Below the pieces are notes generated by a model. It was not told where the DNA came from, made no database searches, and saw only the letters and a program-made list of their open reading frames with translations. The translations under genes were made by a program, and so were the position numbers. 52,359 nucleotides of DNA from a virus: the IMG/VR virus record IMGVR_UViG_3300007734_000723, positions 1-52,359 of that record, one strand, 5' to 3'. Of this stretch, positions 38,478 to 48,461 are shown piece by piece (the first letter of the stretch is position 1; each line of letters opens with the position of its first letter).

Positions 38478-40355
38478 ATGCAAAAAGAAGTACGGTTGAT
38501 AGCCCCTCTTCACAGCAATTCAGGTTATGGCAAGGCGGGAAGAGGGCTTTTGGCGGCGCTTTTAACACAGGGCTACACGGTGGAGGCGATAGAGAAAGAG
38601 GCGGACACGGAGACCTGTATCCGCACAGACGGAAGCGTGGTCACGACTCGAACGCCGATGCGGTCGCGCCCCATGCGCCACTCCCAGCAGGTAGAACTCG
38701 ATGCCGCACTGGCTACGCAGGTCTCTCACGACGCGCCGACGATTCTGCTCGGAACGCCTGACGATTTGACACTCTTTCCTGAGTACCCCAACAAGCGAAT
38801 CGGCTTCACGATGTGGGAGGTGAACGAAATACCTTCGCGGTGGGAGCGTCGCCTTAGTTGCGTTGACCGCGTAGTTGTCCCGTCGCAGTGGAACGCCGCG
38901 CAGATACCCGCGCACAACCCTGCCGTGATTCCCCTCTGCGTTGACGAAAGATGCTGGTCTACCGAGGGCGCGGTCTACCCTATAGGCGAGCAGTGGAAGC
39001 CCGATTTCCTCTTTTTGAGCGTGTTTTACGTGAGCGAACGCAAGAACTGGCAGGAGATGCTGGGCGCGTTTGCGGAGGAGTTTCTGGGCGAAAGCGTAGG
39101 GCTTTTGATACGAGCGTCGGGAGAGAATGAGTATCTGAGAGAGTGCGTGAGGCATTACCAGCGAATCGGCGTGAAGGTAGAGGTCTTAACGGAAGAACTC
39201 TCGGAAGAGGAACTCGCGGGGCTGTATCGGCTTGCGGACTGCTTCGTATTGCCCTCTACGGAGGGGTTCGGGATGCCTTACGTGGAGGCGGCGCTGTGCG
39301 GTACTCCGAGTATTGGGCTATTTGGGCAGGCGGGTGGTGAAACCGTTGAGGCATTAGGGGGTGTGCAGGTAGCTTCTCGCCCCGCGCAAGCGTTCAGTCG
39401 CATACCTCATCTCTACTCGCCGCAGATGACGCACCTGAAGCCCCATTATGAGGCGTTACGAAGGGCGATGCGCGACGCGGCGGAGAATGGCATAAAAGGC
39501 GCGTTGATTTCGGAGAGAGTAAAGCGCTTCTCTTGTGAACGCATAGGGGCGCAACTCGCGGCGGTAATTGAAGAGGTACGCGCCGCTGAAACTGTGATAC
39601 CTGAACCGAAAGAGATTCCGCTGGGCGTGGCGATAATGCTCACGCGCAACCACCTCGATAAGACGAAAATCGCGATAGAGAGCCTGAAGCGCACTGCGCC
39701 GGAGACGGCGATACTGGTAGTGGATGACGGGAGCGAAGACGAAACCGTAGAGTGGCTACGCAGTGAGGGCGTGACGGTGATTGAAAGCCCGACTCGCAAC
39801 ATCGCCACGAACTGGAATACTGGAGTCGAATGGCTACTCTCGCAGGGGTTCGCTTACCTCAACGAGATAGGTTGGGATGGTCCCATTGTGTTCTCCGACA
39901 ACGATATTGAGTATCAGGAGGGCTGGTTTGAGGGGCTTTGGCGCGTGATGGAGAGCGATTCGACTATCGGGATAGTTGCGCCGGCGAAGTGGAAGCCTAG
40001 TTCGTGGTTTGAGGGGCAGACGGTTTTGCAGAACTGCGGGAACTGGCTCTCAGAGTGTTTTGAGGGCAGGGACGGCAAACTGTTACGAGCCTACGAACCC
40101 GACTACGTGGAGACCGCTTGCATGATGGTTCGCTCTGAGGTTTGGCGACGGATTCGGATGGATGAGCGGTTCCCTATCTTTTATAACGACGTGGACTACT
40201 GCTTTGAGGCGCGAAAACTCGGTTACAGGGTGGTGGCGACCCCTCTCGCCAACGTGAAACACACGCCGAATACTACGAGCGCAGCGCGGGGCGGTGAGAG
40301 TGCCACACTGCGAAGCGTCTTCTTACAGAAACGAAAAGGAGAGTTACGAGGATGA
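38478..40355 (+). CDS. Two-domain glycosyltransferase (GT4-like plus GT2-like)
   Basis: A 625-residue protein. Residues 1-375 look like a GT-B enzyme: SGYGKAGRG at 15-23 and the retaining-GT signature EGFGMPYVE at 262-270. Residues 380-625 look like a GT-A/GT2 domain: VVDDGSEDET at 414-423 and SDND at 473-476 as metal-binding motif. It sits between the major tail and chaperone genes. Known phage cases glycosylate virion proteins, which is the likely role; host surface modification is the alternative. Confidence 0.87.
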   Translation: MQKEVRLIAPLHSNSGYGKAGRGLLAALLTQGYTVEAIEKEADTETCIRTDGSVVTTRTPMRSRPMRHSQQVELDAALATQVSHDAPTILLGTPDDLTLFPEYPNKRIGFTMWEVNEIPSRWERRLSCVDRVVVPSQWNAAQIPAHNPAVIPLCVDERCWSTEGAVYPIGEQWKPDFLFLSVFYVSERKNWQEMLGAFAEEFLGESVGLLIRASGENEYLRECVRHYQRIGVKVEVLTEELSEEELAGLYRLADCFVLPSTEGFGMPYVEAALCGTPSIGLFGQAGGETVEALGGVQVASRPAQAFSRIPHLYSPQMTHLKPHYEALRRAMRDAAENGIKGALISERVKRFSCERIGAQLAAVIEEVRAAETVIPEPKEIPLGVAIMLTRNHLDKTKIAIESLKRTAPETAILVVDDGSEDETVEWLRSEGVTVIESPTRNIATNWNTGVEWLLSQGFAYLNEIGWDGPIVFSDNDIEYQEGWFEGLWRVMESDSTIGIVAPAKWKPSSWFEGQTVLQNCGNWLSECFEGRDGKLLRAYEPDYVETACMMVRSEVWRRIRMDERFPIFYNDVDYCFEARKLGYRVVATPLANVKHTPNTTSAARGGESATLRSVFLQKRKGELRG

Positions 40356-40870
40356 CAGAGACTACTGAAACCTACGATTTGAGAGAGCTAGACAACTACG
40401 TCATACCGCAGGAGGATAGGGACAACCTAACCTATCTGGAGCTGAGGGCGAAATACCCGCATTTGCAACGCCTGAGCGCGTTTGCAGAGGAGGCGCGGGG
40501 AGAATCGAGGCAGAAGGAAGACGCGGCGAAAGTTCCTCACCACGTCATGGCGAGTGACGGGTATCTGCGCTGTTTCGAGAAAAAGGGCAAAACGTATTTT
40601 CTGGTGGACATTACCGCGAATCAGGAGATAGCGATTTCCAAGATGTGGATAGCGGAAGGCAATAAGCCGGAGCAGTCTCAACTCTCGAATGGGGAGATGT
40701 TGGCAGAGGTGTGTGGAACCTTCTACTTAGAGGTTTACGACCCTGAAACTATGGCGACGCGCCCTGTGACGAGAGTTGAGGTGCTGAAGACCTTCAAAAT
40801 CAAGGAGATAAATCGGCTTATTTCTGAAGCGAACGGGGAGGATGAGCAAGGCGAAAACCCTCCGGCGTGA
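40352..40870 (+). CDS. Tail assembly chaperone, second tail operon
   Basis: A complete 172-residue protein; ATG overlaps the glycosyltransferase stop. It has YDLRELDNYVIPQEDRDNLT, a central KGKTYFLVDITANQEIAISK and a Glu/Asn/Pro-rich end. It precedes the tape measure and carries the slippery A AAC CCT at 40855-40861. Diverged from the first copy at 1-359. Confidence 0.78.
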   Translation: MTETTETYDLRELDNYVIPQEDRDNLTYLELRAKYPHLQRLSAFAEEARGESRQKEDAAKVPHHVMASDGYLRCFEKKGKTYFLVDITANQEIAISKMWIAEGNKPEQSQLSNGEMLAEVCGTFYLEVYDPETMATRPVTRVEVLKTFKIKEINRLISEANGEDEQGENPPA

Positions 40871-41025
40871 CGGATTGGGCGGAGGTGTGCGACGTGTTTA
40901 TGTCGCGGTACGGAGGGTGGACGATTGAGACGGTGATGAACCTCCGCCGCTCCCAACTGAATGCGCTCTATAGACAGATAGCGAAGCGTCCCGTCAAGGA
41001 CGTGCGAATGGTGGAATACAGATGA
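40855..41025 (+). CDS. -1 frameshift extension of the second chaperone
   Basis: Slippage on A AAC CCT (40855-40861) continues SGVTDWAEVCDVFMSRYGG… and stops at TGA 41023-41025, overlapping the tape-measure ATG at 41022. The zero frame stops at 40868-40870. About 56 extra codons are gained. The product parallels the extension at 341-505, with the same DWA-VCDV start. Confidence 0.78.
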   Translation, partial: KPSGVTDWAEVCDVFMSRYGGWTIETVMNLRRSQLNALYRQIAKRPVKDVRMVEYR

Positions 41026-44000
41026 ACCCCTCACATGGCGACTTAGGCTCTATACAGGTAGGTATTGATATTGGGATTGCGAACCTGCAACGGCAGATGG
41101 TGCAGGTCGTGGGCGAATTCAACAGGTTTGGTCAGAAGATAGACGACTCTGTTGCGAAGACGCAAGCCTCCATCTTGCGCTCGTACACGACCTCTATAGA
41201 GCGTCAGAACAAACTGATTGAGCAGCAGTCTACGAAGCGTATTCGGGAGGAGCAGAGGGTACTTGCCGCGATAGAGCGCGAGCGAGCAAAGCACTCTCGC
41301 GCCGCGCTACGTGTGGCAGGTATGGCAGGAGATGCGGGGTTTGCGGTCGGGGTTCCCCTTGCGGCAGGGCTTGCGGCGGCGGCTAAGACGGCGGCGGAGT
41401 TTGATCAGTCTATGCGGAACGTCGACTCTATCGCTCATCTCACCGAACAGCAGCTCGCTTCTCTCCGTAACGAAACCTTGAAACTCGCGCAGGATAAGAG
41501 CATCCGTCAGACACCCAAAGACCTTGCGGAGGGGCTGTATCAGGTGTATTCGGCGGGTAAATCTGGCAAAGAGGGGCTTGAGATACTAGAGTGGGGCGCT
41601 AAAGGGGCCTCGGCGGGTATGACAGATACCGCGACCTCTACGAAGGTTTTGCTTGCGGTTCTCAATTCAGGCATTAGCGGGGTGAACAACGCCCGCGAAG
41701 CGATGGATGTGCTTTTTCAAGAGGTGAATCTGGGCGTTAACACCTTCCACGAACTCGCGAACTCTATAGGCAACGTGCTACCTACTGCGAAAGTGGTAGG
41801 CGTTTCGATTCAGGAGGTGGCGGCGGCGATGGCGGCGATGACGCGAAACGGAATCAACGCCGACGAGTCTGTTACCTCGCTGAACCAGATGCTGACGCAC
41901 ATCTGGAAGCCGGGCAAGGAAGCGGAAAAACTGATGACCTCGCTTGGTATCAGTTTTGGGGCGGCGGCACTTGAGGGTAAGGGGTTGGGCGGATGGCTCA
42001 AAGAGGTAATGGAGAAAACGCACGGGAACCGTGACCAGTTGGCGCACCTGATACCTGAAATACGCGGCGCAAAGGGCGAGTTCTCTCTGCTCTCGGATGG
42101 ATTGAAGGGTTACAACGAACTTTTAGGCAGCATGAAAAAGGCGAGTGAGGGCGCAGGTCAAACGACGGAAGCACTCACTCGACAGAATAAAGGTTCAGTC
42201 TCGCAGTTTGAACTCCTAAAAAAAGAGGTAGACCTTACCAAAATCGCGATAGGCGACGGGCTTCTCCCGACAGTGAATCAAGCGATGAAAGGGTTTCGTG
42301 AATGGCTCGAGGAGTGGAATAAGCAACCGAAAGCGGCAAGAGACGCGCAGACAGGAATAGCAACGCTTGCGGCAGAGGTGGGGTTAAGCATTGGTGTTAT
42401 ATCTAGCCTAGTAGGCTGGCTTGCGAAACTCAAGACGGGACTAGCTACGCTGGGAGTATCAGGCGCGGCAGGATTAGCGGCGACGGGAGTCGGAACGGCT
42501 GTCGCAGGAATCGGGCTTATGGTGAGCGAGCGAGCGAGTATGATAGACGCGATAGAGTCAGGCAATAAGGCGGCGTGGGAAGGTGCGCCCAACGCAAAAA
42601 GGAACCGTCCAGCACTTGAAGCCGAGCGTAAACGCATCGAGCAGGGGTTGAAAGAGTATGCCGGAATACCCGCCAAACTAGCAGAGCTGCAGAAGCGCAA
42701 ATCGGAGGTCGGGGCAGCTCTGTCGGCTCTTGACATTGAAGGCGCGGCGGCAGACGATGCACGAAAAGGACACCTCACGGATACGAAACCTAAACCCCCT
42801 TGGGGCGCAGGTGGCTACGAAAGAAACGCAGGGAAAGCGGGGGCAAAGGCGGCGAAAGACGCGGCGCGGGAACGTGCGAGAGAGATAAAAGACGCTATCA
42901 AGGATACGGAAGACGAAACGCGACTGACTCGTGACGATATAGCGGCACGGAAGGAGCTACTGTTGGCGGGGCGTGAGTTGGCAGTATTTAAGGCACAACA
43001 GGGCTTCGACGCAACGATGGCGAACGCTAAGACCCCTGCACGGCGTGGGGCGGCAGCTCTCCTGTATCAAGTCCAGGTTTGGAAAGCGCAAGAGTCAGAA
43101 GCACTTGAGGCTATGCGTAAGAGTGTCGCGATTTACAAAGAGCAGACAAAAGTCCCTGAAGGCGTGAAAGACGACTCAAAGGAAAAGGGTTGGGCGGCAC
43201 TCTCTGGCGGCATGGCGAACGCCTACGCGGTTCAGCAGTACGGGGCATCTGTAGCGGAAGCGATTGCGAAAGAGGTAGAGGAGCAGAAACGCGCCCAAGA
43301 TGAGATTATGGAGTATCGGCGGCGCATGGGTGAGATGACGAACGCGCAGTATATCAAGTTTTTGGAGCAGAGAGTGCTGGCAGAGCGGACGTTTGGGTTT
43401 GGCGGCAAAGAGACCAGCGAGCAGAACCCTGCTTTCAGGGATAAGAACCTCGAACTGCGCCAACACTACACGGACGCGATGGAGAGCATCTTTGGAAGCA
43501 AGGGCAGAAAAGGCGGCAAAGAGGGGGCAAAAGAGATTGCAGAGGGGATTTCGCAGGGTGATAAGTATATGAAACGCGCTATGGAAGACCTGAGCGGCGG
43601 GGCGTTGGGTTCGTTGCAGAAGGCACTTCACAAAGGCATGAAGGGCGGATTTGGGGATATTCTTGCACACACGCTCACCGACCTGCTCTCTAACGTGCTT
43701 GAGAACGCTATTACCTCCGCTTTTAAGAAGAAAAAGAAGAAGGGCGGTGGGGCAGGAGACGTATTCGGCGGCGGCGGGTTGTTGGGTGACTTCCTATCGC
43801 CAATCTCTAGCCTGTTCGGCGGCGGGTTCGATAATGCCTCTAACGACAGGATGGCGCAAGGGTGGGGCTTCGACTTCGCGAAGCATTTTAGCAGGGGCAC
43901 TGCTCAGTTTGACAACCAGATGAGGGCGGTAGTACCCGCAGGGGGTGGCGTCGGTGTCGGCTCGCGAAGTGTGAGCATCAACCTGCACGGCGACAACCAT

Positions 44001-44093
44001 TTCCATACTGCGATAGATGTTCAGGAGTTCGGGCGCTCGTTGGCGTGGCAGGTGCAGAGCGAACTCAACCGAACCGTAGGAGGGGGTTACTAA
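41022..44093 (+). CDS. Tail tape measure protein, second copy (1023 aa)
   Basis: The N-terminal 130 residues (LGSIQVGIDIGIANLQRQMV then coiled coil) are a shorter allele than in the first copy; only the opening LGSIQVGI is shared. From AKTAAEFDQSMRNVDSIAHL on the two proteins are almost the same. The difference of 76 residues would change tail length by about 11 nm (rule-of-thumb inference). Confidence 0.93.
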   Translation: MNPSHGDLGSIQVGIDIGIANLQRQMVQVVGEFNRFGQKIDDSVAKTQASILRSYTTSIERQNKLIEQQSTKRIREEQRVLAAIERERAKHSRAALRVAGMAGDAGFAVGVPLAAGLAAAAKTAAEFDQSMRNVDSIAHLTEQQLASLRNETLKLAQDKSIRQTPKDLAEGLYQVYSAGKSGKEGLEILEWGAKGASAGMTDTATSTKVLLAVLNSGISGVNNAREAMDVLFQEVNLGVNTFHELANSIGNVLPTAKVVGVSIQEVAAAMAAMTRNGINADESVTSLNQMLTHIWKPGKEAEKLMTSLGISFGAAALEGKGLGGWLKEVMEKTHGNRDQLAHLIPEIRGAKGEFSLLSDGLKGYNELLGSMKKASEGAGQTTEALTRQNKGSVSQFELLKKEVDLTKIAIGDGLLPTVNQAMKGFREWLEEWNKQPKAARDAQTGIATLAAEVGLSIGVISSLVGWLAKLKTGLATLGVSGAAGLAATGVGTAVAGIGLMVSERASMIDAIESGNKAAWEGAPNAKRNRPALEAERKRIEQGLKEYAGIPAKLAELQKRKSEVGAALSALDIEGAAADDARKGHLTDTKPKPPWGAGGYERNAGKAGAKAAKDAARERAREIKDAIKDTEDETRLTRDDIAARKELLLAGRELAVFKAQQGFDATMANAKTPARRGAAALLYQVQVWKAQESEALEAMRKSVAIYKEQTKVPEGVKDDSKEKGWAALSGGMANAYAVQQYGASVAEAIAKEVEEQKRAQDEIMEYRRRMGEMTNAQYIKFLEQRVLAERTFGFGGKETSEQNPAFRDKNLELRQHYTDAMESIFGSKGRKGGKEGAKEIAEGISQGDKYMKRAMEDLSGGALGSLQKALHKGMKGGFGDILAHTLTDLLSNVLENAITSAFKKKKKKGGGAGDVFGGGGLLGDFLSPISSLFGGGFDNASNDRMAQGWGFDFAKHFSRGTAQFDNQMRAVVPAGGGVGVGSRSVSINLHGDNHFHTAIDVQEFGRSLAWQVQSELNRTVGGGY

Positions 44094-44851
44094 TGGCTTA
44101 CGCACTCAAGTTCGGCTCGTACACATTCCCAACCACCTTCGCGCCCGTGAGCGACCCTGTTGACGTGAGTGTGCCGCTCTCGAAGATACCCCGCTCTGAT
44201 GGTGACGTAGCCTCTACAGGTTATCGTAAGGGCAAGGTAGTGCAGATAGACGGCGGGTTGACGAACGGGGTAGGGAGCTACTCAGAGACAGGGGTAAGGA
44301 CGCTTATAGACGCGTTTCGGGCTGGCATTGCGGGGAAGCAGAACCTCTACTTTTTCGACGATAGGTACTATCGAAATGCTCAAATGACCCATGCCGAGTT
44401 TGCCAACGAGGTAGGGACATTCCTCAAGATACAGAAAGTGCGGCTTACGTTCGTTGCGGGCGACTCGTATCAGTACGCGGTCACGCCTACCGTCACGGCG
44501 CGAAGCATTAGCGCGAGTGGGCAGACGCTCTCTGTGACTGCAGGAGGGACGGCAGACGCGATCCCTGTGATTAGCTTGACGGTGGGGGGAAGCGGGGCGA
44601 AGACGCTGGCGGCGACGATAACCAACTCCACGACAGGGAAGGCGTTCACGCTGGCGGGGGCTTGTACAGGCGGGGACGTGATTATCGTGGACTGCCTGAA
44701 CAAAACTGTGACGATAAGCGGGGTGGACAAAACGGCACTGTTTGACGGTCTCTTCTGGAGCCTCGCGAACGGAGCCAACACCGTGACGGTTGCTTACACC
44801 ACGGCGACGATAACCAATCTGAGTGTTTCGGCACAGGATAGGTGGTACTGA
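44093..44851 (+). CDS. Distal tail protein (Dit-like), copy 2
   Basis: Same 252-residue protein as at 3811-4569, with the same TAATG overlap with the tape measure. I found no residue difference. The complete preservation between two otherwise diverged operons points to recent exchange rather than strong selection alone, because synonymous sites match as well. Confidence 0.75.
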   Translation: MAYALKFGSYTFPTTFAPVSDPVDVSVPLSKIPRSDGDVASTGYRKGKVVQIDGGLTNGVGSYSETGVRTLIDAFRAGIAGKQNLYFFDDRYYRNAQMTHAEFANEVGTFLKIQKVRLTFVAGDSYQYAVTPTVTARSISASGQTLSVTAGGTADAIPVISLTVGGSGAKTLAATITNSTTGKAFTLAGACTGGDVIIVDCLNKTVTISGVDKTALFDGLFWSLANGANTVTVAYTTATITNLSVSAQDRWY

Positions 44852-47169
44852 TGGATTACGACGTAAGGATGTACACCAGCGCGGGGGTTCGGAAGGCGTT
44901 TAATCCTGACTGGATAACCTCTGTTGACTTCGAGTTGGCAGAGCAGGGAGGCTTTCAGAACGGCAGTATCACAGTGCAGTGCGCTTGGGATGACCTCTCG
45001 CTCGATGGCACGGAGTACGTTGACATACGGTGCTTTGACGCTACGACAGTCACGTACAGGGGCTACGTTATGCGCCCAGAGCAGACGCTGGCTGACCCTG
45101 AGACGTGGACGCTCTCGCTGTTTGGGATGATGGAGAGGGCGAACGGCTACCTTGTGCGGAAGTGCTACTGCTATGCGGATTATACCGACGTTGGCACGAT
45201 TTTTCAAGCGATAGTGACCGACTGGGTTGCGCCCAACATTGCGGGGCTGGTGGTGGACGTGACGGGCATCTCTGCACTCAATATTAAGTTGCTTGAGTTT
45301 TGTGCGACAGGCAAGACGGCTTCGCAGGCGTTTAATCAGCTGGTAGAGTCCGCACCGCTTACTATGATTTGGGGCTTTGACGTGACTAGCGGTGGTGTGA
45401 ACCAGATATATCTACGCCCTCGCTCTGCTACGGTGCAGGATACCTATATTGTGGGTAAGGACGTGACGGCACTGACCTACCCTCGCGACGTGACTCAGGT
45501 GGTGAACAAGGGGTACTTTACAGGGGGGACGGCAGACCTGCCCAACCTCGCGCCAAACGCCTCTTTTGAGAACTGCGTGAGCGTGACCAGTGCGGACGCG
45601 AATCTCCTCTTGAACGGTAGCTTCGAGACGCAAACCCCTTCGAGCAGTCGGCAGAACGCGGCGTACTGGAACCGGGACAACTCCGCGGTGCGGCGGCAGT
45701 TTCCAGACGATAACCCGGGGGCGAACCTCTCTCGAACAGGCAACTGCTATATTGAGATGACGAACGCGACCGCGATATTCTACCAGACGGTACAGGTGGG
45801 GTACGCACAGCCTATAAACGTCTCGATATGGGCGCGACAGAACACCAACGGCGACACGGAGAATTTTCGGTTCAGGGTGCAAGAACTGGACTCGGTGGGC
45901 ACAGTGCTGGCGACTCAGGTCTCTGGGAACCTCACTCCTGCGACTTCGACGTATGAGCAGTTCAGCTACACCTTCACGTTGACACAGCCTACCTGCACAC
46001 AGGCAGTATTCGTGTTTGAGATGATGAGTGCAGGCGGCACAGCGCACGGGATTATCTACGATGACGCGGTAGTGACGCTCTCCACGCCGCAGGCGGCTGA
46101 CTGGACGATCGGCACGAACAGCGACAAGACATTCGCGACTCTCGACTGGGCATCCACGGGGTGGGCGAAAGACGGCTTGCAGAGTGTAGAGGTGATACCT
46201 AGTGCGGCAGGTGCGGGGTATGTAGAGCTGGTGACGCGAGCGGAATCGAATGTGAGTGTTGCGCCGGGCAAGACGCACTACTTCTCGTTGTGGGCGTATG
46301 GGGTCGCGGGCACGATTGTACTAGGTTGGCGTGAGTATGCGGACGGGGTGCTGACCTCAACGCAGGGCATGAGCGTGGCAGAGGTTGTTGTAGGGGTGAC
46401 AGGCAGCCGCCACACCTTCAGCTCCACGACGGGAACCACTACCAACACGATACAGCCGTTCATTCGGATTTATGACAGCAGTAGCAACCCTGTGTATGTG
46501 GATGCGGTGATGATAACGGTAGGGGCGGCTCCCCCTCTGGGCGACTTCTACAAGGGCAGTAACTACGAGGCAGTACGTTCGGTGACGGACTACACAGTAG
46601 GGCAGATAGGGACGGCACAGTCGGCATCTATAGCGAGCTACGGGCTGAGGGAGAAGGCAGAGTCGGTAGACCTCATTACCAACAGCACATTACTGGATAC
46701 GTTCGTGGTTCCCTATCTGGCAGCGTTCGCGGTTCCTGCGGTGCAGGGGAAACTAGAGATAAAGGGCGCGGTGAAGAATGTGGGGCTGACCGGAACCCTG
46801 CGCGTGGTGAATTTGCCTTCCGCCCCGCCTGCACTGTTTCCGTCGCGTGTTCGCTATCGGATAGGGGATTCGTTCGATATTTCAGTAGACCTGAATAACC
46901 AACGTCCCGACATGGCGCAGCTCTTGCGGAAGGTCGCGAATCAGGCAGTAAAGAACGCGGTGGCTTCGGGGCAGGTCAGCGCAGGGGGCACAGGGGGCGG
47001 TGGCGGTGGAGGTTCGTACCCTTCCAGTGCGGGGGTGACGAGTTTTCAGTCGGACTCGAATACGGCGTTGACGGGGGCGGTAGTGCTTGTGAGCGGCATT
47101 GGTACGGCATTAGCAGAGTCTGGTCAGAACATCACAGTCAATAATCTATGGAGTAGAAAGTTTTTATAA
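44851..47169 (+). CDS. Tail-tip / baseplate protein with carbohydrate-binding modules, copy 2
   Basis: Same 772-residue protein as at 4569-6887: hub-type N-terminus, two jelly-roll-like carbohydrate-binding segments, Gly-rich linker and short C-terminal trimer-like tail. No difference was seen, so both phages should recognise the same receptor. Confidence 0.72.
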   Translation: MDYDVRMYTSAGVRKAFNPDWITSVDFELAEQGGFQNGSITVQCAWDDLSLDGTEYVDIRCFDATTVTYRGYVMRPEQTLADPETWTLSLFGMMERANGYLVRKCYCYADYTDVGTIFQAIVTDWVAPNIAGLVVDVTGISALNIKLLEFCATGKTASQAFNQLVESAPLTMIWGFDVTSGGVNQIYLRPRSATVQDTYIVGKDVTALTYPRDVTQVVNKGYFTGGTADLPNLAPNASFENCVSVTSADANLLLNGSFETQTPSSSRQNAAYWNRDNSAVRRQFPDDNPGANLSRTGNCYIEMTNATAIFYQTVQVGYAQPINVSIWARQNTNGDTENFRFRVQELDSVGTVLATQVSGNLTPATSTYEQFSYTFTLTQPTCTQAVFVFEMMSAGGTAHGIIYDDAVVTLSTPQAADWTIGTNSDKTFATLDWASTGWAKDGLQSVEVIPSAAGAGYVELVTRAESNVSVAPGKTHYFSLWAYGVAGTIVLGWREYADGVLTSTQGMSVAEVVVGVTGSRHTFSSTTGTTTNTIQPFIRIYDSSSNPVYVDAVMITVGAAPPLGDFYKGSNYEAVRSVTDYTVGQIGTAQSASIASYGLREKAESVDLITNSTLLDTFVVPYLAAFAVPAVQGKLEIKGAVKNVGLTGTLRVVNLPSAPPALFPSRVRYRIGDSFDISVDLNNQRPDMAQLLRKVANQAVKNAVASGQVSAGGTGGGGGGGSYPSSAGVTSFQSDSNTALTGAVVLVSGIGTALAESGQNITVNNLWSRKFL

Positions 47170-47511
47170 ATGGCTACAGAGACACCTGGAGAACTAGGAA
47201 CATCCTACCCTGCCGCGTCAACATGGACGGAGGTATACACAGTCCCCGACGTGGCGGGTAACTACGCCGTCACATCGCTTTTGACTGTCTGCAATGAGGG
47301 GTGTAGCACTGATTATTTCAGCATAGCGACGGTGACGCATAGTGCTGGGAATCCAACGACGCAACAGTATAAAGCGTATCTTATACCTGTAGACCCGAAC
47401 TGCACATATCTGTTAAAAATAGCGTTGACGCTAGGGCAGAACAAGGCAATAAGCGTCTACTCGCAAAATGGGACACTCGCGTTTTCAGCACAGGGGGTGC
47501 AGAATGTCTGA
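47170..47511 (+). CDS. Small virion-associated beta-rich protein, copy 2
   Basis: Identical in reading to the 113-residue product at 6888-7229, again starting one base after the tail-tip stop. Unknown function; tail appendage by position. Confidence 0.6.
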   Translation: MATETPGELGTSYPAASTWTEVYTVPDVAGNYAVTSLLTVCNEGCSTDYFSIATVTHSAGNPTTQQYKAYLIPVDPNCTYLLKIALTLGQNKAISVYSQNGTLAFSAQGVQNV

Positions 47512-48457
47512 TTTTCTGATTGGTAACTCTCTCAACGCTCTTGCTCCTCCTGCTACGGAGGCATCGGACTGGTACAATCGAAACACTATAGCCCGCGTCA
47601 TGTCCTCTATGAAACTAGGCTTCCCATATGGGCGCAGCGTCTATACCGTCAACAGTACTAACAACGCTTTCAACTATCAGGGTAGTACCACTGCAACGGC
47701 ACAAAATACGGATTTCGCTATGAGATGGCAACTAGACTGCGGGTATCCCGGTACGCCTCAGTGGTTTGGCTTCCCATTCGAGGGCGATTCTATAGGGCTG
47801 GTATACGATATTGATACAGGCTCGAAAACCAGTACCACTGCCGCGTATTATCAACCATTCGGGGCGCGTATAGACGGACGATCTTATCGTATTACTCCCT
47901 CATTTGCCTCGATTGAAGGTAACGGAAACATTACGCCGGCATCATATATCTATCGCTCTGGTAATAACCGTACACAAGCACGGTGGGTAATTCACGGGCT
48001 AGGGAGCGGTATGCACTATGCGCGGTTCACTGTGAGCGGCGACCCTGCGTGGGTAGGCGATGAGGCGACAGGTGCTGGCTCTAATCAACGTGTGGGCATT
48101 TACGGGGTACTCCTTCCCTCCGACTCTTGGGATAGTATGGCAAAAGAGAGTTCGACTTTCACTGTACGGTATAGTAGTGTCTCAACGTCAATGACAACAC
48201 TCTCCTCTTTCTCCAATGGAACCACACCGCTGCGTATATCGCGACTGCGGGCATACAACAAACACGCGACAACTGCGACATCTATAGTGGCACAACTGGA
48301 CGGTAGCAACACTGAGATGGGGGTTGTGGCACTCGCGGCAGGTGCGTCTATAGATTTACTTGCCGCAGGTGCGCCGCGTTCGTTCACGTCAATTAGGGCG
48401 CAGGCGGGCGCGGCTTCCTCTATCGACCTATATGCAGATTACATAGCGGGGATATAG
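47504..48457 (+). CDS. Putative tail fibre / receptor-binding protein, copy 2
   Basis: Same 317-residue protein as at 7222-8175, with the ATG inside the previous gene. Ser/Thr/Gly-rich beta-type composition; receptor-binding role by position. Confidence 0.6.
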   Translation: MSDFLIGNSLNALAPPATEASDWYNRNTIARVMSSMKLGFPYGRSVYTVNSTNNAFNYQGSTTATAQNTDFAMRWQLDCGYPGTPQWFGFPFEGDSIGLVYDIDTGSKTSTTAAYYQPFGARIDGRSYRITPSFASIEGNGNITPASYIYRSGNNRTQARWVIHGLGSGMHYARFTVSGDPAWVGDEATGAGSNQRVGIYGVLLPSDSWDSMAKESSTFTVRYSSVSTSMTTLSSFSNGTTPLRISRLRAYNKHATTATSIVAQLDGSNTEMGVVALAAGASIDLLAAGAPRSFTSIRAQAGAASSIDLYADYIAGI

Positions 48458-48461
48458 CCAA

